The notes under the pieces: model-generated
Seen by the model: only the letters and a program-made list of their open reading frames with translations
The model's database searches: none
What the model was told of the DNA's origin: nothing
In this document: one piece after another, positions 40,589-49,108 of the stretch
How positions within the stretch are numbered: the first letter of the stretch is position 1
Layout: each line of letters begins with the position of its first letter
Position numbers and translations under genes: made by a program
From: Shewanella sairae
GTDB lineage: Bacteria; Pseudomonadota; Gammaproteobacteria; Enterobacterales; Shewanellaceae
DNA length: 64,000 bases
Direction: 5' to 3'
Assembly: GCF_023283535.1 (NCBI RefSeq)
Contig: NZ_JAKILT010000015.1
Location: 45,914 to 109,913, forward strand

Positions 40589-41409
40589 TTGCGGCCCCCT
40601 TTTTTGATTGAACGACGCCAAAACACCAGCCCTTGTAACAGTAAACTCAGCAGCAATAGGCAGTAACAGATAAAGAAATAGTTAATCAGCGGGTTATGGA
40701 CCGCTAACATCTTAACTTGCACGCCTTTTACCTCTTGTTGATAAGGCACACGAAAGTCCGTCACAGTGATATACAGATCGCCCCAGTTAAATGGACGCAG
40801 GAAACCAGCATGACCACTGACGGTCTGCTCGCCAGTGCTTATCTCAAAATAAGCATTGTTTATGCGCGGGTCGAATACCTCTACGCTACGACGAGTGATA
40901 CGGCCTGCCGGGCTATAACCCTTTTCGTCTTCGATGATTTGGCTGACATCGTTGCGATAATCGACTTTGACTAACTCAATTTGGTAACGCCCACTGTTAA
41001 AACGCTCACCTTGATGTAGAACAACACTGTCGTGACCATGAATAAACACTAAGTCGACACCATGAAAGATAAACACCAACAAGGTCAGGATATGGATCGG
41101 CAGCATCATGATCCGTGGGCTGCGCCAGCGCTTATGACGCCAGGTCGGCAACAGATCGCGCCAAGAACACAGTGCCGTGTTTAGCCCAAGTAGAAACATC
41201 AAACCAAATAGGCCAACAAGCCAACTTGCCACAATAGGCGCATTAACTAAACTCTGCATCCACTGCGACATAGGCAGATCATTAAGTGAGCGTAATACTT
41301 GTCGATAAGCATCTTGCTCACTCATAGCAACGCCAAGCGCAAACCACACTGACAGCAGCAGTAGCAATACAAAAGCTAAGCGCATTGAAAACAACCAGTT
41401 CATAGTCAT
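40582..41409 (-). CDS. ResB/CcsB-like membrane protein in a TonB/ABC operon
   Basis: 275 residues from the ATG at 41409 (ATGA overlap with the upstream stop). Topology is that of ResB: helix 1 (LAFVLLLLLSVWFALG), helix 2 (ASWLVGLFGLMFLLGL), helix 3 (LPIHILTLLVFIFHG, with His on the helix), a large soluble domain of about 115 residues, and helix 4 (LINYFFICYCLLLLSLLL). ResB is one half of the System II haem exporter/cytochrome c synthase. Here it is shorter than true ResB and is paired with a CcsA-like gene in a nutrient-uptake operon. A haem or cofactor handling role is inferred only. Confidence 0.55.
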   Translation of the reverse strand: MTMNWLFSMRLAFVLLLLLSVWFALGVAMSEQDAYRQVLRSLNDLPMSQWMQSLVNAPIVASWLVGLFGLMFLLGLNTALCSWRDLLPTWRHKRWRSPRIMMLPIHILTLLVFIFHGVDLVFIHGHDSVVLHQGERFNSGRYQIELVKVDYRNDVSQIIEDEKGYSPAGRITRRSVEVFDPRINNAYFEISTGEQTVSGHAGFLRPFNWGDLYITVTDFRVPYQQEVKGVQVKMLAVHNPLINYFFICYCLLLLSLLLQGLVFWRRSIKKGGRKC

Positions 41410-42098
41410 GACAAGCGATACCCCAACATCAATACACAAATAAAGCCAAGCACCGCAGCCTTACCTAATGCCAAAGCTTTACCATTAGCAAACCAAGCTT
41501 TTGGTAAGTGAAACACTAAGATAAATAGCAGGTATGTCAGCGCGGAGAAAAAGAAGTGACCGCTCCAGCTCCAGCTACGTCCCCAGCCGATAAACGCCCA
41601 ATAGCTCCCCGCAATTTCGCCGCCAAGAAACGCCGTACCCGCGAGCAAACTGAGAAGATGACTATGGCTTTCTAAGCGCGGATCGCGAGCAAAAGCATGG
41701 ATTAAGTACCCCACACAAGCAGCGATAGCTAAACCTAGTGCAATGGGTCTGGAAAGGAAAAACAGCTGTGCCCAAAGGGAGGTCAGCATGGCACTATCGC
41801 CCATTGGCGGCTCAAGGGTTTTACTATAGATAAGTAGCAATAGCGCAAAGCCGCTTGCTATCCATGCATAGCGAGCTTGCAAAGCATTACGGATTGGTAA
41901 AATGCACACAGCTAACGAGCTAACAATGGCTGTGACCACTAAATATGTGGTCACGCTACTACCGGGAAATAGCAAACTATTGGCATTAATTAAGGTCAGC
42001 GTTGTCACCGACAACGCGAGCACGACCAAACTAGCAAGACGCGCAGCGATAAAGCGCTGTTCAAGCGTACTCGATTGATTCAAACTGATATCTTTCAT
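41406..42098 (-). CDS. CcsA/ResC-like polytopic membrane protein
   Basis: 230 residues with about seven or eight membrane helices. The segment GSYWAFIGWGRSWSWSG resembles the tryptophan-rich WWD motif (WGxxWxWD) of CcsA/CcmC haem-handling proteins, with the Asp replaced by Ser. His residues flank it (SHSHLL before, VFHLPK after), as expected of haem-ligating His. It abuts the ATPase gene by one base and overlaps the ResB-like gene by four. It is much shorter than CcsA and is probably not a functional cytochrome c synthase. The system's substrate is unknown. Confidence 0.55.
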   Translation of the reverse strand: MKDISLNQSSTLEQRFIAARLASLVVLALSVTTLTLINANSLLFPGSSVTTYLVVTAIVSSLAVCILPIRNALQARYAWIASGFALLLLIYSKTLEPPMGDSAMLTSLWAQLFFLSRPIALGLAIAACVGYLIHAFARDPRLESHSHLLSLLAGTAFLGGEIAGSYWAFIGWGRSWSWSGHFFFSALTYLLFILVFHLPKAWFANGKALALGKAAVLGFICVLMLGYRLS

Positions 42099-43429
42099 TA
42101 GCTTTGCTCACTTACAGAGGCTACATTATCAGCATTGATAAACTGCATAAGCTTTTGTGGTAAGTGCACATCTTCAATATCGATAACTTCAGGGTTATGC
42201 AGCGACCAATGGCGACAAACTTGCTCAATCAAGTTTGGCCGCACCACCCAAATATGGCGGCTATTTTCCACTGCGAGAAGTGGCGCGATTTGCTTACCAA
42301 AGCCCTGTCCACCAAGCTCCATCGGCCCAATTTCATCGACAATACAGATATCACCTTGGTTAACGTTATTATGATCTAGGGCTTGTAAACCAAGGGCCAA
42401 TCCGGATTCAGTGAAACTAAAACGAGTGCCGGTTTTCTTATCTAACACGCCAGTACGATGACCAAATAGACAACGCTCACCTGTGGCGATATCAACAATG
42501 TCGCTACTAAAACGGCGGCCATCTTTCATTACACCGGGACAAAACATGCCTTTTAACTTGATCTGCTGTTGTTGGCACTGCTCAATAAGTGCAGCTAAAG
42601 CGGTGGTTTTTCCGCTACCACTTTCACCAGTCACAATCAGCACTTTACTGAGGCTCAAGCCCAATACATTTTGCGGCATAAAAAACTCCTGCGAGGCAAC
42701 TTGATAGCTGGCTGTAGCCAAACCATAGAGTCGACTGATATTTTTACTGGTCATCACAGCGCTGCGCTCGCCGTAATCCAATACCTTGCCGTGCTCCAAC
42801 AGCAGTACTTTGTCTGCGTATAACTGAGCCAGATTTGGATCGTGCAAAATAGCAATTACTGCGGTGTTAGATTCAACACAACTGCGTTTGACCTGAGAAA
42901 GAATTTGAAATTTATTGCGATAATCAAGATGGTTAGTCGGCTCATCGAGCAGCAATAACTGCTCACTCTGAAACAAGGCTCTGGCGAGCAAAACCAGTTG
43001 ACGCTCGCCACCTGATAAGCGGTTATAGTCCGCCTTGGCTAAACCGCCGACATCAAGTAACTGCATGACTCTTTTAGCGTCATGAATGTCTTGCTCTGAT
43101 GGTGATTCAAAAGTTGATAAAAACGGCGTGCGCCCCATTACCACCATTTCAAGCGCAGTAAAAGCAAAGGCAGTCTCTTGTTGCTGTGGCACCAAAGCCA
43201 TCTGCTGCGCTATTTCGGCGCGGCTCAAATTATTTAACGACTGACCATTCAGCTTAACTCGCCCTTGGCTTGGCTGATTTAAACCACATAGGCAATTCAT
43301 CAAGGTCGTTTTGCCTGCACCGTTAGCGCCTAGAACCGCTAAAAACTCGCCAGCTGCCAGCTCAAAGCTAACATCTTGTAATAGTTGCTGACCCGCAACA
43401 GAAAAGCTCACATTCTCAACCGCTAGCAT
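42098..43429 (-). CDS. Fusion: FecE/BtuD-type ABC ATPase with C-terminal THEP1 NTPase domain
   Basis: 443 residues. The N-terminal ABC domain (1 to about 245) has Walker A GANGAGKT (34-41), signature LSGGERQLV, Walker B LLLLDEPTNHLD and switch His ILHDPN. The second domain (about 260-440) has its own Walker A GESGSGKT (268-275) and the THEP1 hallmark DEIGPMEL (D365), plus GMFCPGVMKDGRRF. THEP1 proteins are NTPases/nucleotide kinases of unknown physiological role. The ATPase should energise the FecCD permease encoded upstream. The frame begins on the permease stop and ends on the start of the CcsA-like gene. Confidence 0.85.
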   Translation of the reverse strand: MLAVENVSFSVAGQQLLQDVSFELAAGEFLAVLGANGAGKTTLMNCLCGLNQPSQGRVKLNGQSLNNLSRAEIAQQMALVPQQQETAFAFTALEMVVMGRTPFLSTFESPSEQDIHDAKRVMQLLDVGGLAKADYNRLSGGERQLVLLARALFQSEQLLLLDEPTNHLDYRNKFQILSQVKRSCVESNTAVIAILHDPNLAQLYADKVLLLEHGKVLDYGERSAVMTSKNISRLYGLATASYQVASQEFFMPQNVLGLSLSKVLIVTGESGSGKTTALAALIEQCQQQQIKLKGMFCPGVMKDGRRFSSDIVDIATGERCLFGHRTGVLDKKTGTRFSFTESGLALGLQALDHNNVNQGDICIVDEIGPMELGGQGFGKQIAPLLAVENSRHIWVVRPNLIEQVCRHWSLHNPEVIDIEDVHLPQKLMQFINADNVASVSEQS

Positions 43430-44475
43430 TAGTACGCGCCTCCCTGACGAAAACGAAACAGTAAGAAGGCAAATAAAGGCGCACCAACCAATGAGGTTAC
43501 AATGCCAATGGGGATCTCCATGCTAAAGCTCGCCCTTGCAACACTATCTGCTAGTAGCAAAAACATCGCGCCCACAGCAGTCGATAACGGGATTAAGCGC
43601 ATATTGTTAGCGCCAGTGAAAGTGCGCACCATATGTGGCACCACTAGGCCAATCCAAGCGACAGAACCTACTGTTGCGACGCATGAAGCCACAATAAATG
43701 AACTAATCACTATCAACACCATACGCAGCCTTGCAGGCTCAACCCCAAGGCTGCGGCATTGATGGTCACCTAAGCAGAGCACGTTAAGGCGATAACGTAA
43801 TGTATGGATAAGCCCATAACCTACAGCCACTGGCACGATAAGCTGTGCAACCGTGCTCCAACTGCTTACCGACAAAGAGCCCATTAACCAAAATACAATC
43901 GCAGGTAACTCGCCATAGGGATCGGCCAAAGCTTTTAACATGGTCAAGCCTGCGCCAAATATCGAACCAACAATAATGCCGGTCATAATCATTAGCAGTA
44001 AACTGTTGCTACCAAAGCGCTTAGCCATCAACATCGCCGCACAAGCTGCGGCGAGCCCGCAAACAAATGCGAGTAACTGCACCATCAACCAACTGCTGCC
44101 CGGTAAAATAAGCCCCATCGCTGCGCCAAACATACAGCCCGATGCAACGCCTAGAATATCGGGTGACACCAACGGGTTACGAAATACCCCTTGATACACG
44201 GCGCCAGATACAGCTAGTCCTGCACCTACAATCAGAGCGGTTAATAAACGCGGAAAACGGATCAGCAGAATGACCCTTTCTTCTTGGGTTAAGTTATCTG
44301 GCACTTGCCCTGTAAGTATTAAGCTACTTAATACAGACGGCAGTTTTTGAATTGCGCTGAATAAGTCGCTTGGGTTAATCGAAAAGCGTCCCGCGCAAAG
44401 GCCTACCAAGCCTACAACAATGGCAATGCCCAACCACTGAACTGGCTGTAAAATGCGTCCTTTAGCTACCGACAT
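43429..44475 (-). CDS. FecCD/BtuC-family ABC permease
   Basis: 348 residues from the ATG at 44475. An earlier TTG at 44505 would add a non-family N-terminus. About ten membrane helices. Family motifs: LRFPR-type RFPRLLTALIVGAGLAVSGA, FRNPLVSPDILGV, WLMGSL, and IGLVVPHMVRTFTG near the end. It forms the membrane channel of an importer for iron-siderophore, haem, cobalamin or a similar chelate. It overlaps the binding-protein gene by ten bases. Confidence 0.92.
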   Translation of the reverse strand: MSVAKGRILQPVQWLGIAIVVGLVGLCAGRFSINPSDLFSAIQKLPSVLSSLILTGQVPDNLTQEERVILLIRFPRLLTALIVGAGLAVSGAVYQGVFRNPLVSPDILGVASGCMFGAAMGLILPGSSWLMVQLLAFVCGLAAACAAMLMAKRFGSNSLLLMIMTGIIVGSIFGAGLTMLKALADPYGELPAIVFWLMGSLSVSSWSTVAQLIVPVAVGYGLIHTLRYRLNVLCLGDHQCRSLGVEPARLRMVLIVISSFIVASCVATVGSVAWIGLVVPHMVRTFTGANNMRLIPLSTAVGAMFLLLADSVARASFSMEIPIGIVTSLVGAPLFAFLLFRFRQGGAY

Positions 44476-45464
44476 TGGCTCGTCTCTTGCAGCGGTGAGA
44501 GGCAAGGATCACCAAAAGCCACTTGATAGTAGTGAGCGATTTCGGAATCTACATCGATGTTTTTAAATCGTTCAGGGTAAGCGTTAACCGCAATATAAAG
44601 TGCACCTGCCATTGCCATCGGCGATGGCATATCCCAAAAACTGCCTTTAGGGATGTTGATTTGCGGTAGCTCTGCAATTTGCGTCATCAGTGACTTTTTA
44701 AGTTGCTCATCAACTTTGGTTGAATCATTGGATTCGCGCACTAGCAATTGCGGCTGCCAAAGTAGTAACTGCTCTGCATTAACTTTAGGGTAAAAGCCCG
44801 GTACCCCGGTTGCGACATTTTTAAGACCTGCAACGGCCATGAGTTGATGTTGAAACATCTGCTCACTCGCGGTGCGGTATAGATCTGAACTATTGGCGTA
44901 ATATGCTCGCAGACGCTGCTCATCACTAAGGCCTTTAAGTCCAGTTTGAATAATCTCAGCTAATCGCTGGTTCTCAGCCTCGATCTTAGCCGCCTTATCT
45001 TCTGTGCCCGTTGCCTTTGCTAATAAGGACAGCACAACTTCACTATCTTTAAAGCTTTCTGGCTGAATAACTAGGCTAGCGATACCTAATGAGGTAAGAC
45101 GATCTGCCAATCTATAGCCATCTTTTTTACCAAAGACTAAAACAAGATCCGGCTTTAATGCGACTATGGTTTCTAAACTAGTTCCGGCCGAGCGACTGCC
45201 GATCACTAAAGGATCGCGATCTCCCAAAATACGATTAATAAATGGCGAGTGCTTGGTGCTACCACCAATACCTACGAGTTGGTCTTCAAGACCAAGACTT
45301 AGAGCAAACAGGTTTGCAGGAGTAAACGTTGTCACAATACGTGAGGCGGGCTGTTGCAGCACCACCTCACGGCCTTGTTGATCGACCAAGTGTATCGGCG
45401 TTGCCGATACACTTGAAAGACCACAAAGGAGAATGACAACAGCACTAAATAGTCTGTTTAACAT
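44466..45464 (-). CDS. Periplasmic substrate-binding protein, FecB/BtuF type
   Basis: 332 residues. A signal peptide (1-21) is followed by a class III binding protein: HLVDQQGREVVLQQPASRIV, DQLVGIGGSTKHS, LETIVALKPDLVLVFGKK, and a C-terminal lobe with WQPQLLVRESN and GSFWDMPSPMAMAGALYIAV. It delivers a chelated metal or cofactor from periplasm to the FecCD permease. It has no lipobox. Two Cys at the C-terminus (DPC, SQC) may form a disulphide. It starts nine bases after the receptor gene. Confidence 0.88.
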   Translation of the reverse strand: MLNRLFSAVVILLCGLSSVSATPIHLVDQQGREVVLQQPASRIVTTFTPANLFALSLGLEDQLVGIGGSTKHSPFINRILGDRDPLVIGSRSAGTSLETIVALKPDLVLVFGKKDGYRLADRLTSLGIASLVIQPESFKDSEVVLSLLAKATGTEDKAAKIEAENQRLAEIIQTGLKGLSDEQRLRAYYANSSDLYRTASEQMFQHQLMAVAGLKNVATGVPGFYPKVNAEQLLLWQPQLLVRESNDSTKVDEQLKKSLMTQIAELPQINIPKGSFWDMPSPMAMAGALYIAVNAYPERFKNIDVDSEIAHYYQVAFGDPCLSPLQETSQCR

Positions 45465-45473
45465 TCCAATTCC

Positions 45474-47510
45474 TTAGAAGCGGTACTTTACGCCAACTTC
45501 ATAAGAGCGGCCTTCGTTTGGCTGGCCGTATCCTTCGTAATGTGACTCATCGAGTAAGTTATTAAGGTTCACGTAAGCTGAAAGCTGCGGTGTAATCGCC
45601 TTCTTAATACCCATATCGATAGTTAAGGTGTCTGACTCCCACTCTTGTGAGCGCTCGTCAATTAGGATGTCAGTGCGGTAACGAACACGTAGGTTGCTAT
45701 CGATATCTAACCAAGGCTGGTACCAGTTAACAATCGCTGTAACTGAATCTTTTGGAATATCACGGAAGTAATCAGAGTCGCGGTTTTCACTCTTATTGCG
45801 TGCATGGGTATAAGTGTAATCCAGTGACAGACTGATATTTTCCGTTAGCTGGCTTAGCGTGGTGATCTCAATACCGTAAAACTCTGACTTACCAATGTTT
45901 TGGTAAACTTCAAGATCCCAACCTGGATCATTAGGATCCGGTAGATAAGTTTCAACAATTTTGTCACTGATATCGTGATAGAACAGACCCACATCTATGC
46001 TATTTAACAAACTGTGGCTAAAGTCATTTTTCCAGCCTAAGGTATAACTCGTATTACGTTCAGGCTTTAGATCGTGACGGGCACCAGTATCATCAAACAT
46101 CTCGGTGAAGGTGGCAAAACGCGTCTTTTGGGCGATAGAACCGTAAACTAGACCCGCATTATCAAAGGTGTAGCTCATACCTAGCATAGGATCTAGGGTA
46201 TCTGAGCCATCTTCACCCGCTGTAGCATCATTACCACGATCTTCTACAATCGTTTGCTTATGCCAAGCAATACCTGCAACCACATTTAGCGCGCCAAAGG
46301 TCATAGTATCTTCTGCAGCAACACTTATGGTATCAAGCTGAGAGCGCTCATAACCGTGAGAACGGTCTACATCAACGTAAGCAACATTCTTCTTTTTGTG
46401 CACATCATTTTTATAGTTAACTGACAGGCTTAAGCTATTCCAATCAGCTAATGCCATGTCGGTAAACAAAGCACCACCTGCGGTGTAATCACTGTAGCTA
46501 CTTGTTGCTAACTTAAGATCTTTGTCAGGATTATCGTATGAATCATAACTGTCGTTATGCATGTGGTAATAACCTAATGCACGCACTGTTAGCCAATCAT
46601 TTACCCGGTGTAAGCCACTTAGATCCATACCCGTGTCTTTGTACTCAGAAATATCAGCAAAGCTACTAAAATCGCTAAATACCTTGTTATAACGAGTGTT
46701 GTAAGGCAGTTCTCGATCAGAGTCTAAGCTAAATACGCTAGCAAACAGTTCTGTACTTTCATTGGCATAACCGCCGCGCACCCAAATGTTAGTCGATTCA
46801 TAAGCAGAGTTATCGCGCTTACCGCCGTCTTCAACAACCATCTGCTTTGGTAAATCACCAAATCTATCTTTGATATCAGACAGCACTGGCTCAAAGTCGT
46901 TCGACATACGCATTGCATCACGACCGCGGTGATCAACTGAAGCAAATAAACTAAAACCATCTTTGCCTAAGCTGATAGAGCCTGCTTGATGATTTTGTCC
47001 CATCTGCCCAAATGATGCATTAAGATCACCACTGACGCCTTCTTGGCCTTTCTTGGTGATAATATTAACCACCCCCCCCATGCCATTTGGACCATAAAGT
47101 ACTGAAGAAGCGCCTTTTACCACATCAATTTTGGCAATGATGTTAGCTGGAATTTGGTTAAGATCTAACTGTCCATAGTTAGTTTCGTAATATGGCACAC
47201 CATCAAGCAAAATAAGCACTTTATCTTGCTCGAAGCCCTGAATAGTTAGAAACTTCTCACCTTTACTCGACTGAGCAACATGCACGCCTGGCACATAGTC
47301 CAAGGCATCCGCAGCCGTTTTTGCACCGATTAATTCGATTTGCTCTGCAGTCATAGTGTTATTGATAGCAATATCTTTTACACCTGTCTGCTCTGAAACA
47401 ACAATTTCACCAAGTGAAAAAACGTCATTTGCGTCATTGGCTAGTACAGCTTGGCTTGATAGTAGGGTGCTGATGATAATAGCGATTTTAGTATTTCTTG
47501 TTTTGATCAC
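45474..47510 (-). CDS. TonB-dependent outer-membrane receptor
   Basis: 678 residues from a GTG start with GGAGT five bases upstream. The signal peptide ends near A24. A TonB box-like EIVVS is at 35-39. The plug domain (about 45-155) has ALDYVPGVHVAQSS, KVLILLDGVPYY and GASSVLYGPNGMGGVVNII. A 22-stranded barrel ends in the usual aromatic NEGRSYEVGVKYRF. First gene of the twelve-gene operon. It carries no long N-terminal signalling extension. The ligand is not deducible. Confidence 0.93.
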   Translation of the reverse strand: MIKTRNTKIAIIISTLLSSQAVLANDANDVFSLGEIVVSEQTGVKDIAINNTMTAEQIELIGAKTAADALDYVPGVHVAQSSKGEKFLTIQGFEQDKVLILLDGVPYYETNYGQLDLNQIPANIIAKIDVVKGASSVLYGPNGMGGVVNIITKKGQEGVSGDLNASFGQMGQNHQAGSISLGKDGFSLFASVDHRGRDAMRMSNDFEPVLSDIKDRFGDLPKQMVVEDGGKRDNSAYESTNIWVRGGYANESTELFASVFSLDSDRELPYNTRYNKVFSDFSSFADISEYKDTGMDLSGLHRVNDWLTVRALGYYHMHNDSYDSYDNPDKDLKLATSSYSDYTAGGALFTDMALADWNSLSLSVNYKNDVHKKKNVAYVDVDRSHGYERSQLDTISVAAEDTMTFGALNVVAGIAWHKQTIVEDRGNDATAGEDGSDTLDPMLGMSYTFDNAGLVYGSIAQKTRFATFTEMFDDTGARHDLKPERNTSYTLGWKNDFSHSLLNSIDVGLFYHDISDKIVETYLPDPNDPGWDLEVYQNIGKSEFYGIEITTLSQLTENISLSLDYTYTHARNKSENRDSDYFRDIPKDSVTAIVNWYQPWLDIDSNLRVRYRTDILIDERSQEWESDTLTIDMGIKKAITPQLSAYVNLNNLLDESHYEGYGQPNEGRSYEVGVKYRF

Positions 47511-47838
47511 CTAAGACTCCGATCTGCTCGTGATAATGGCTTGCAGATCTTCAACATCGTTAAAAGTCTGCCTCACCGTAAATTCGCGCACATCTTATTC
47601 TTTATAACCTAGTTCAACTATTCGCAAACCTGAACTCTAGACCGATATCACCCAATAAAAAACCAATTACGACGTAACGACATATACTTACACATACTAA
47701 AGGACAATTAGTCACACCAGGACAAGTTGACCAGTCTAATTTGTCTACACTTAAATTAACCATGTAAAAAGCACTCGTTCAAAGTTAAGACCTAATACCA
47801 AGAAGTCATCTTTGATTATTTTGACAAATAGCGCCCAC
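47511..47838. promoter_or_regulatory. Promoter region of the TonB/ABC uptake operon
   Basis: About 330 bases with no gene. AGGACAA occurs at 47701 and 47719, 18 bp apart, and its inverse TTTGTC at 47740. These could be operator half-sites. I find no Fur box (GATAATGATAATCATTATC-like), cobalamin riboswitch core or molybdate-type palindrome. Confidence 0.35.
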
Positions 47839-47866
47839 AAAAAAGCCAGTCGTTAGACTGGCTTTT
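47839..47866 (-). terminator. Terminator after sspB
   Basis: The stem AAAAGCCAGTC / GACTGGCTTTT with a 4-nt loop ends in T6 on the minus strand, about 40 bases past the stop. Confidence 0.9.
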
Positions 47867-47908
47867 AATTGGTTTTAACTAGCGAGATAGCTTATTTAAC
47901 CAGAGTTC

Positions 47909-48370
47909 TTATTTAACCAAAGTTAAATGACCACGGCGCTTAGGCTCTTTAGCCTTTGTGCTTTCGGCTTCTGGTTCACAGGTTTCAACAACCGGTTCTT
48001 TCACTACAGAAAGTCCCGACTCTTCTTCGATGTCATCTTCAAGCTGATAAGCTTCTTCTAACTCAAAGACAGTACCTGCACCATTCTCTCTAGCGTAGAT
48101 GGCAACAATTGAAGCCATCGGCAATAGTACCTGCTGAGGAACGCCACCAAAACGCGCGCTGAACTCAATAAACTCATTAGTGATCTGTAGGCCACCTACA
48201 GCACTCTCGGTAATATTAAGTACAATTTGACCATCTTTAACATATTGCTGTGGTACTTGTGTGCCTGGCACATAAGCATCGACAACAACATGAGGCGTTA
48301 ATTGGTTATCCATCAACCAATCATAATAAGCCCGCAGCAAGTATGGACGGTTTGGGGTTAGCTCTTTCAT
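47909..48370 (-). CDS. sspB: ClpXP protease specificity-enhancing factor SspB
   Basis: 153 residues. The folded domain (1 to about 110) shows RPYLLRAYYDWLMDNQLTPH, VNITESAVGGLQI and FSARFGGVPQ, which bind ssrA-tagged peptides. A flexible acidic linker follows, ending in a ClpX-binding tail RRGHLTLVK. It tethers trans-translation products to ClpXP for degradation. The ATG overlaps the sspA stop by one base. The pair follows petABC as in many gammaproteobacteria. Confidence 0.95.
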   Translation of the reverse strand: MKELTPNRPYLLRAYYDWLMDNQLTPHVVVDAYVPGTQVPQQYVKDGQIVLNITESAVGGLQITNEFIEFSARFGGVPQQVLLPMASIVAIYARENGAGTVFELEEAYQLEDDIEEESGLSVVKEPVVETCEPEAESTKAKEPKRRGHLTLVK

Positions 48371-48999
48371 TAGATACCCATGCGCATTTCGCGCTCAGTC
48401 TCAGTCAAAGATGCTTTAAATGATTCACGATCGAATAAACGTGTCATGTAAGCTTTGATATCTTTAGCTGTACGGCTATCAAGCTCGATACCTAGTACAG
48501 GTAAACGCCACAATAGCGGACCTAAGTAGCAATCTGCTAAACCAAACTCTTCACTCATGAAGTATGGCACTTCACCGAAGATTGGTGCGATAGCAGTAAG
48601 ACCTTCTTGAAGCTCTTTACGAGCTGCATCAGCACGGTCGCCTTTACGAATACGCTCAACAAGTGCGTACCAGTCTTCTTCGATGCGGTGCATCCAAAGA
48701 CGTGTTTGACCACGTGAAACCGGATAAACAGGCATTAATGGAGGATGAGGGAAACGCTCATCTAAGTATTCCATAATGATACGAGAGTTATAAAGAACTA
48801 GCTCTCTGTCTACCAAAGTTGGCACTGTGTTGTACGGGTTTAGCTCGATCAGGTCTTCAGGGATCTCATTTGGATCAACCTGTAGCACATCAACTGTCAC
48901 ACCTTTTTCAGCTAGTACGATACGTACTTGGTGGCTATAAAGGTCGTCTGCACCTGAATACAGGGTCATGATTGAGCGTTTATTGGCAGCAACAGCCAT
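48370..48999 (-). CDS. sspA: Stringent starvation protein A (RNA polymerase-associated)
   Basis: 209 residues from the ATG at 48999, which has GGAGGG upstream and gives the E. coli N-terminus MAVAANKRS. The frame is open to 49047 without merit. Glutathione-transferase fold: thioredoxin-like domain (1 to about 90, YSHQVRIVLAEKGV, NPYNTVPTLVDREL) and helical domain. It contacts RNA polymerase and supports stationary-phase gene expression, with no GST activity expected. It is in a sspA-sspB unit behind petC, from which a hairpin separates it. Confidence 0.95.
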   Translation of the reverse strand: MAVAANKRSIMTLYSGADDLYSHQVRIVLAEKGVTVDVLQVDPNEIPEDLIELNPYNTVPTLVDRELVLYNSRIIMEYLDERFPHPPLMPVYPVSRGQTRLWMHRIEEDWYALVERIRKGDRADAARKELQEGLTAIAPIFGEVPYFMSEEFGLADCYLGPLLWRLPVLGIELDSRTAKDIKAYMTRLFDRESFKASLTETEREMRMGI

Positions 49000-49030
49000 T
49001 GATACCCTCCGGGATTCACAAGTAAAAAGC

Positions 49031-49070
49031 AAAAAATGCAAACGCAAACGAGGAGCAAGGCTCCCCGTTT
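49031..49070 (-). terminator. Terminator or attenuator between petC and sspA
   Basis: On the minus strand AAACGGGGAGC / GCTCCTCGTTT (one mismatch, short loop) is followed after 9 bases by T6. Partial readthrough into sspAB is plausible. Confidence 0.6.
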
Positions 49071-49108
49071 ACAATTTGCGGATAATACATTCTAACCTTT
49101 ATTTGAGG

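Noticed and set aside
47511..47838. Cobalamin riboswitch upstream of the receptor gene
   Set aside because: I looked for the conserved aptamer core and the expected hairpins and found neither on the minus strand.
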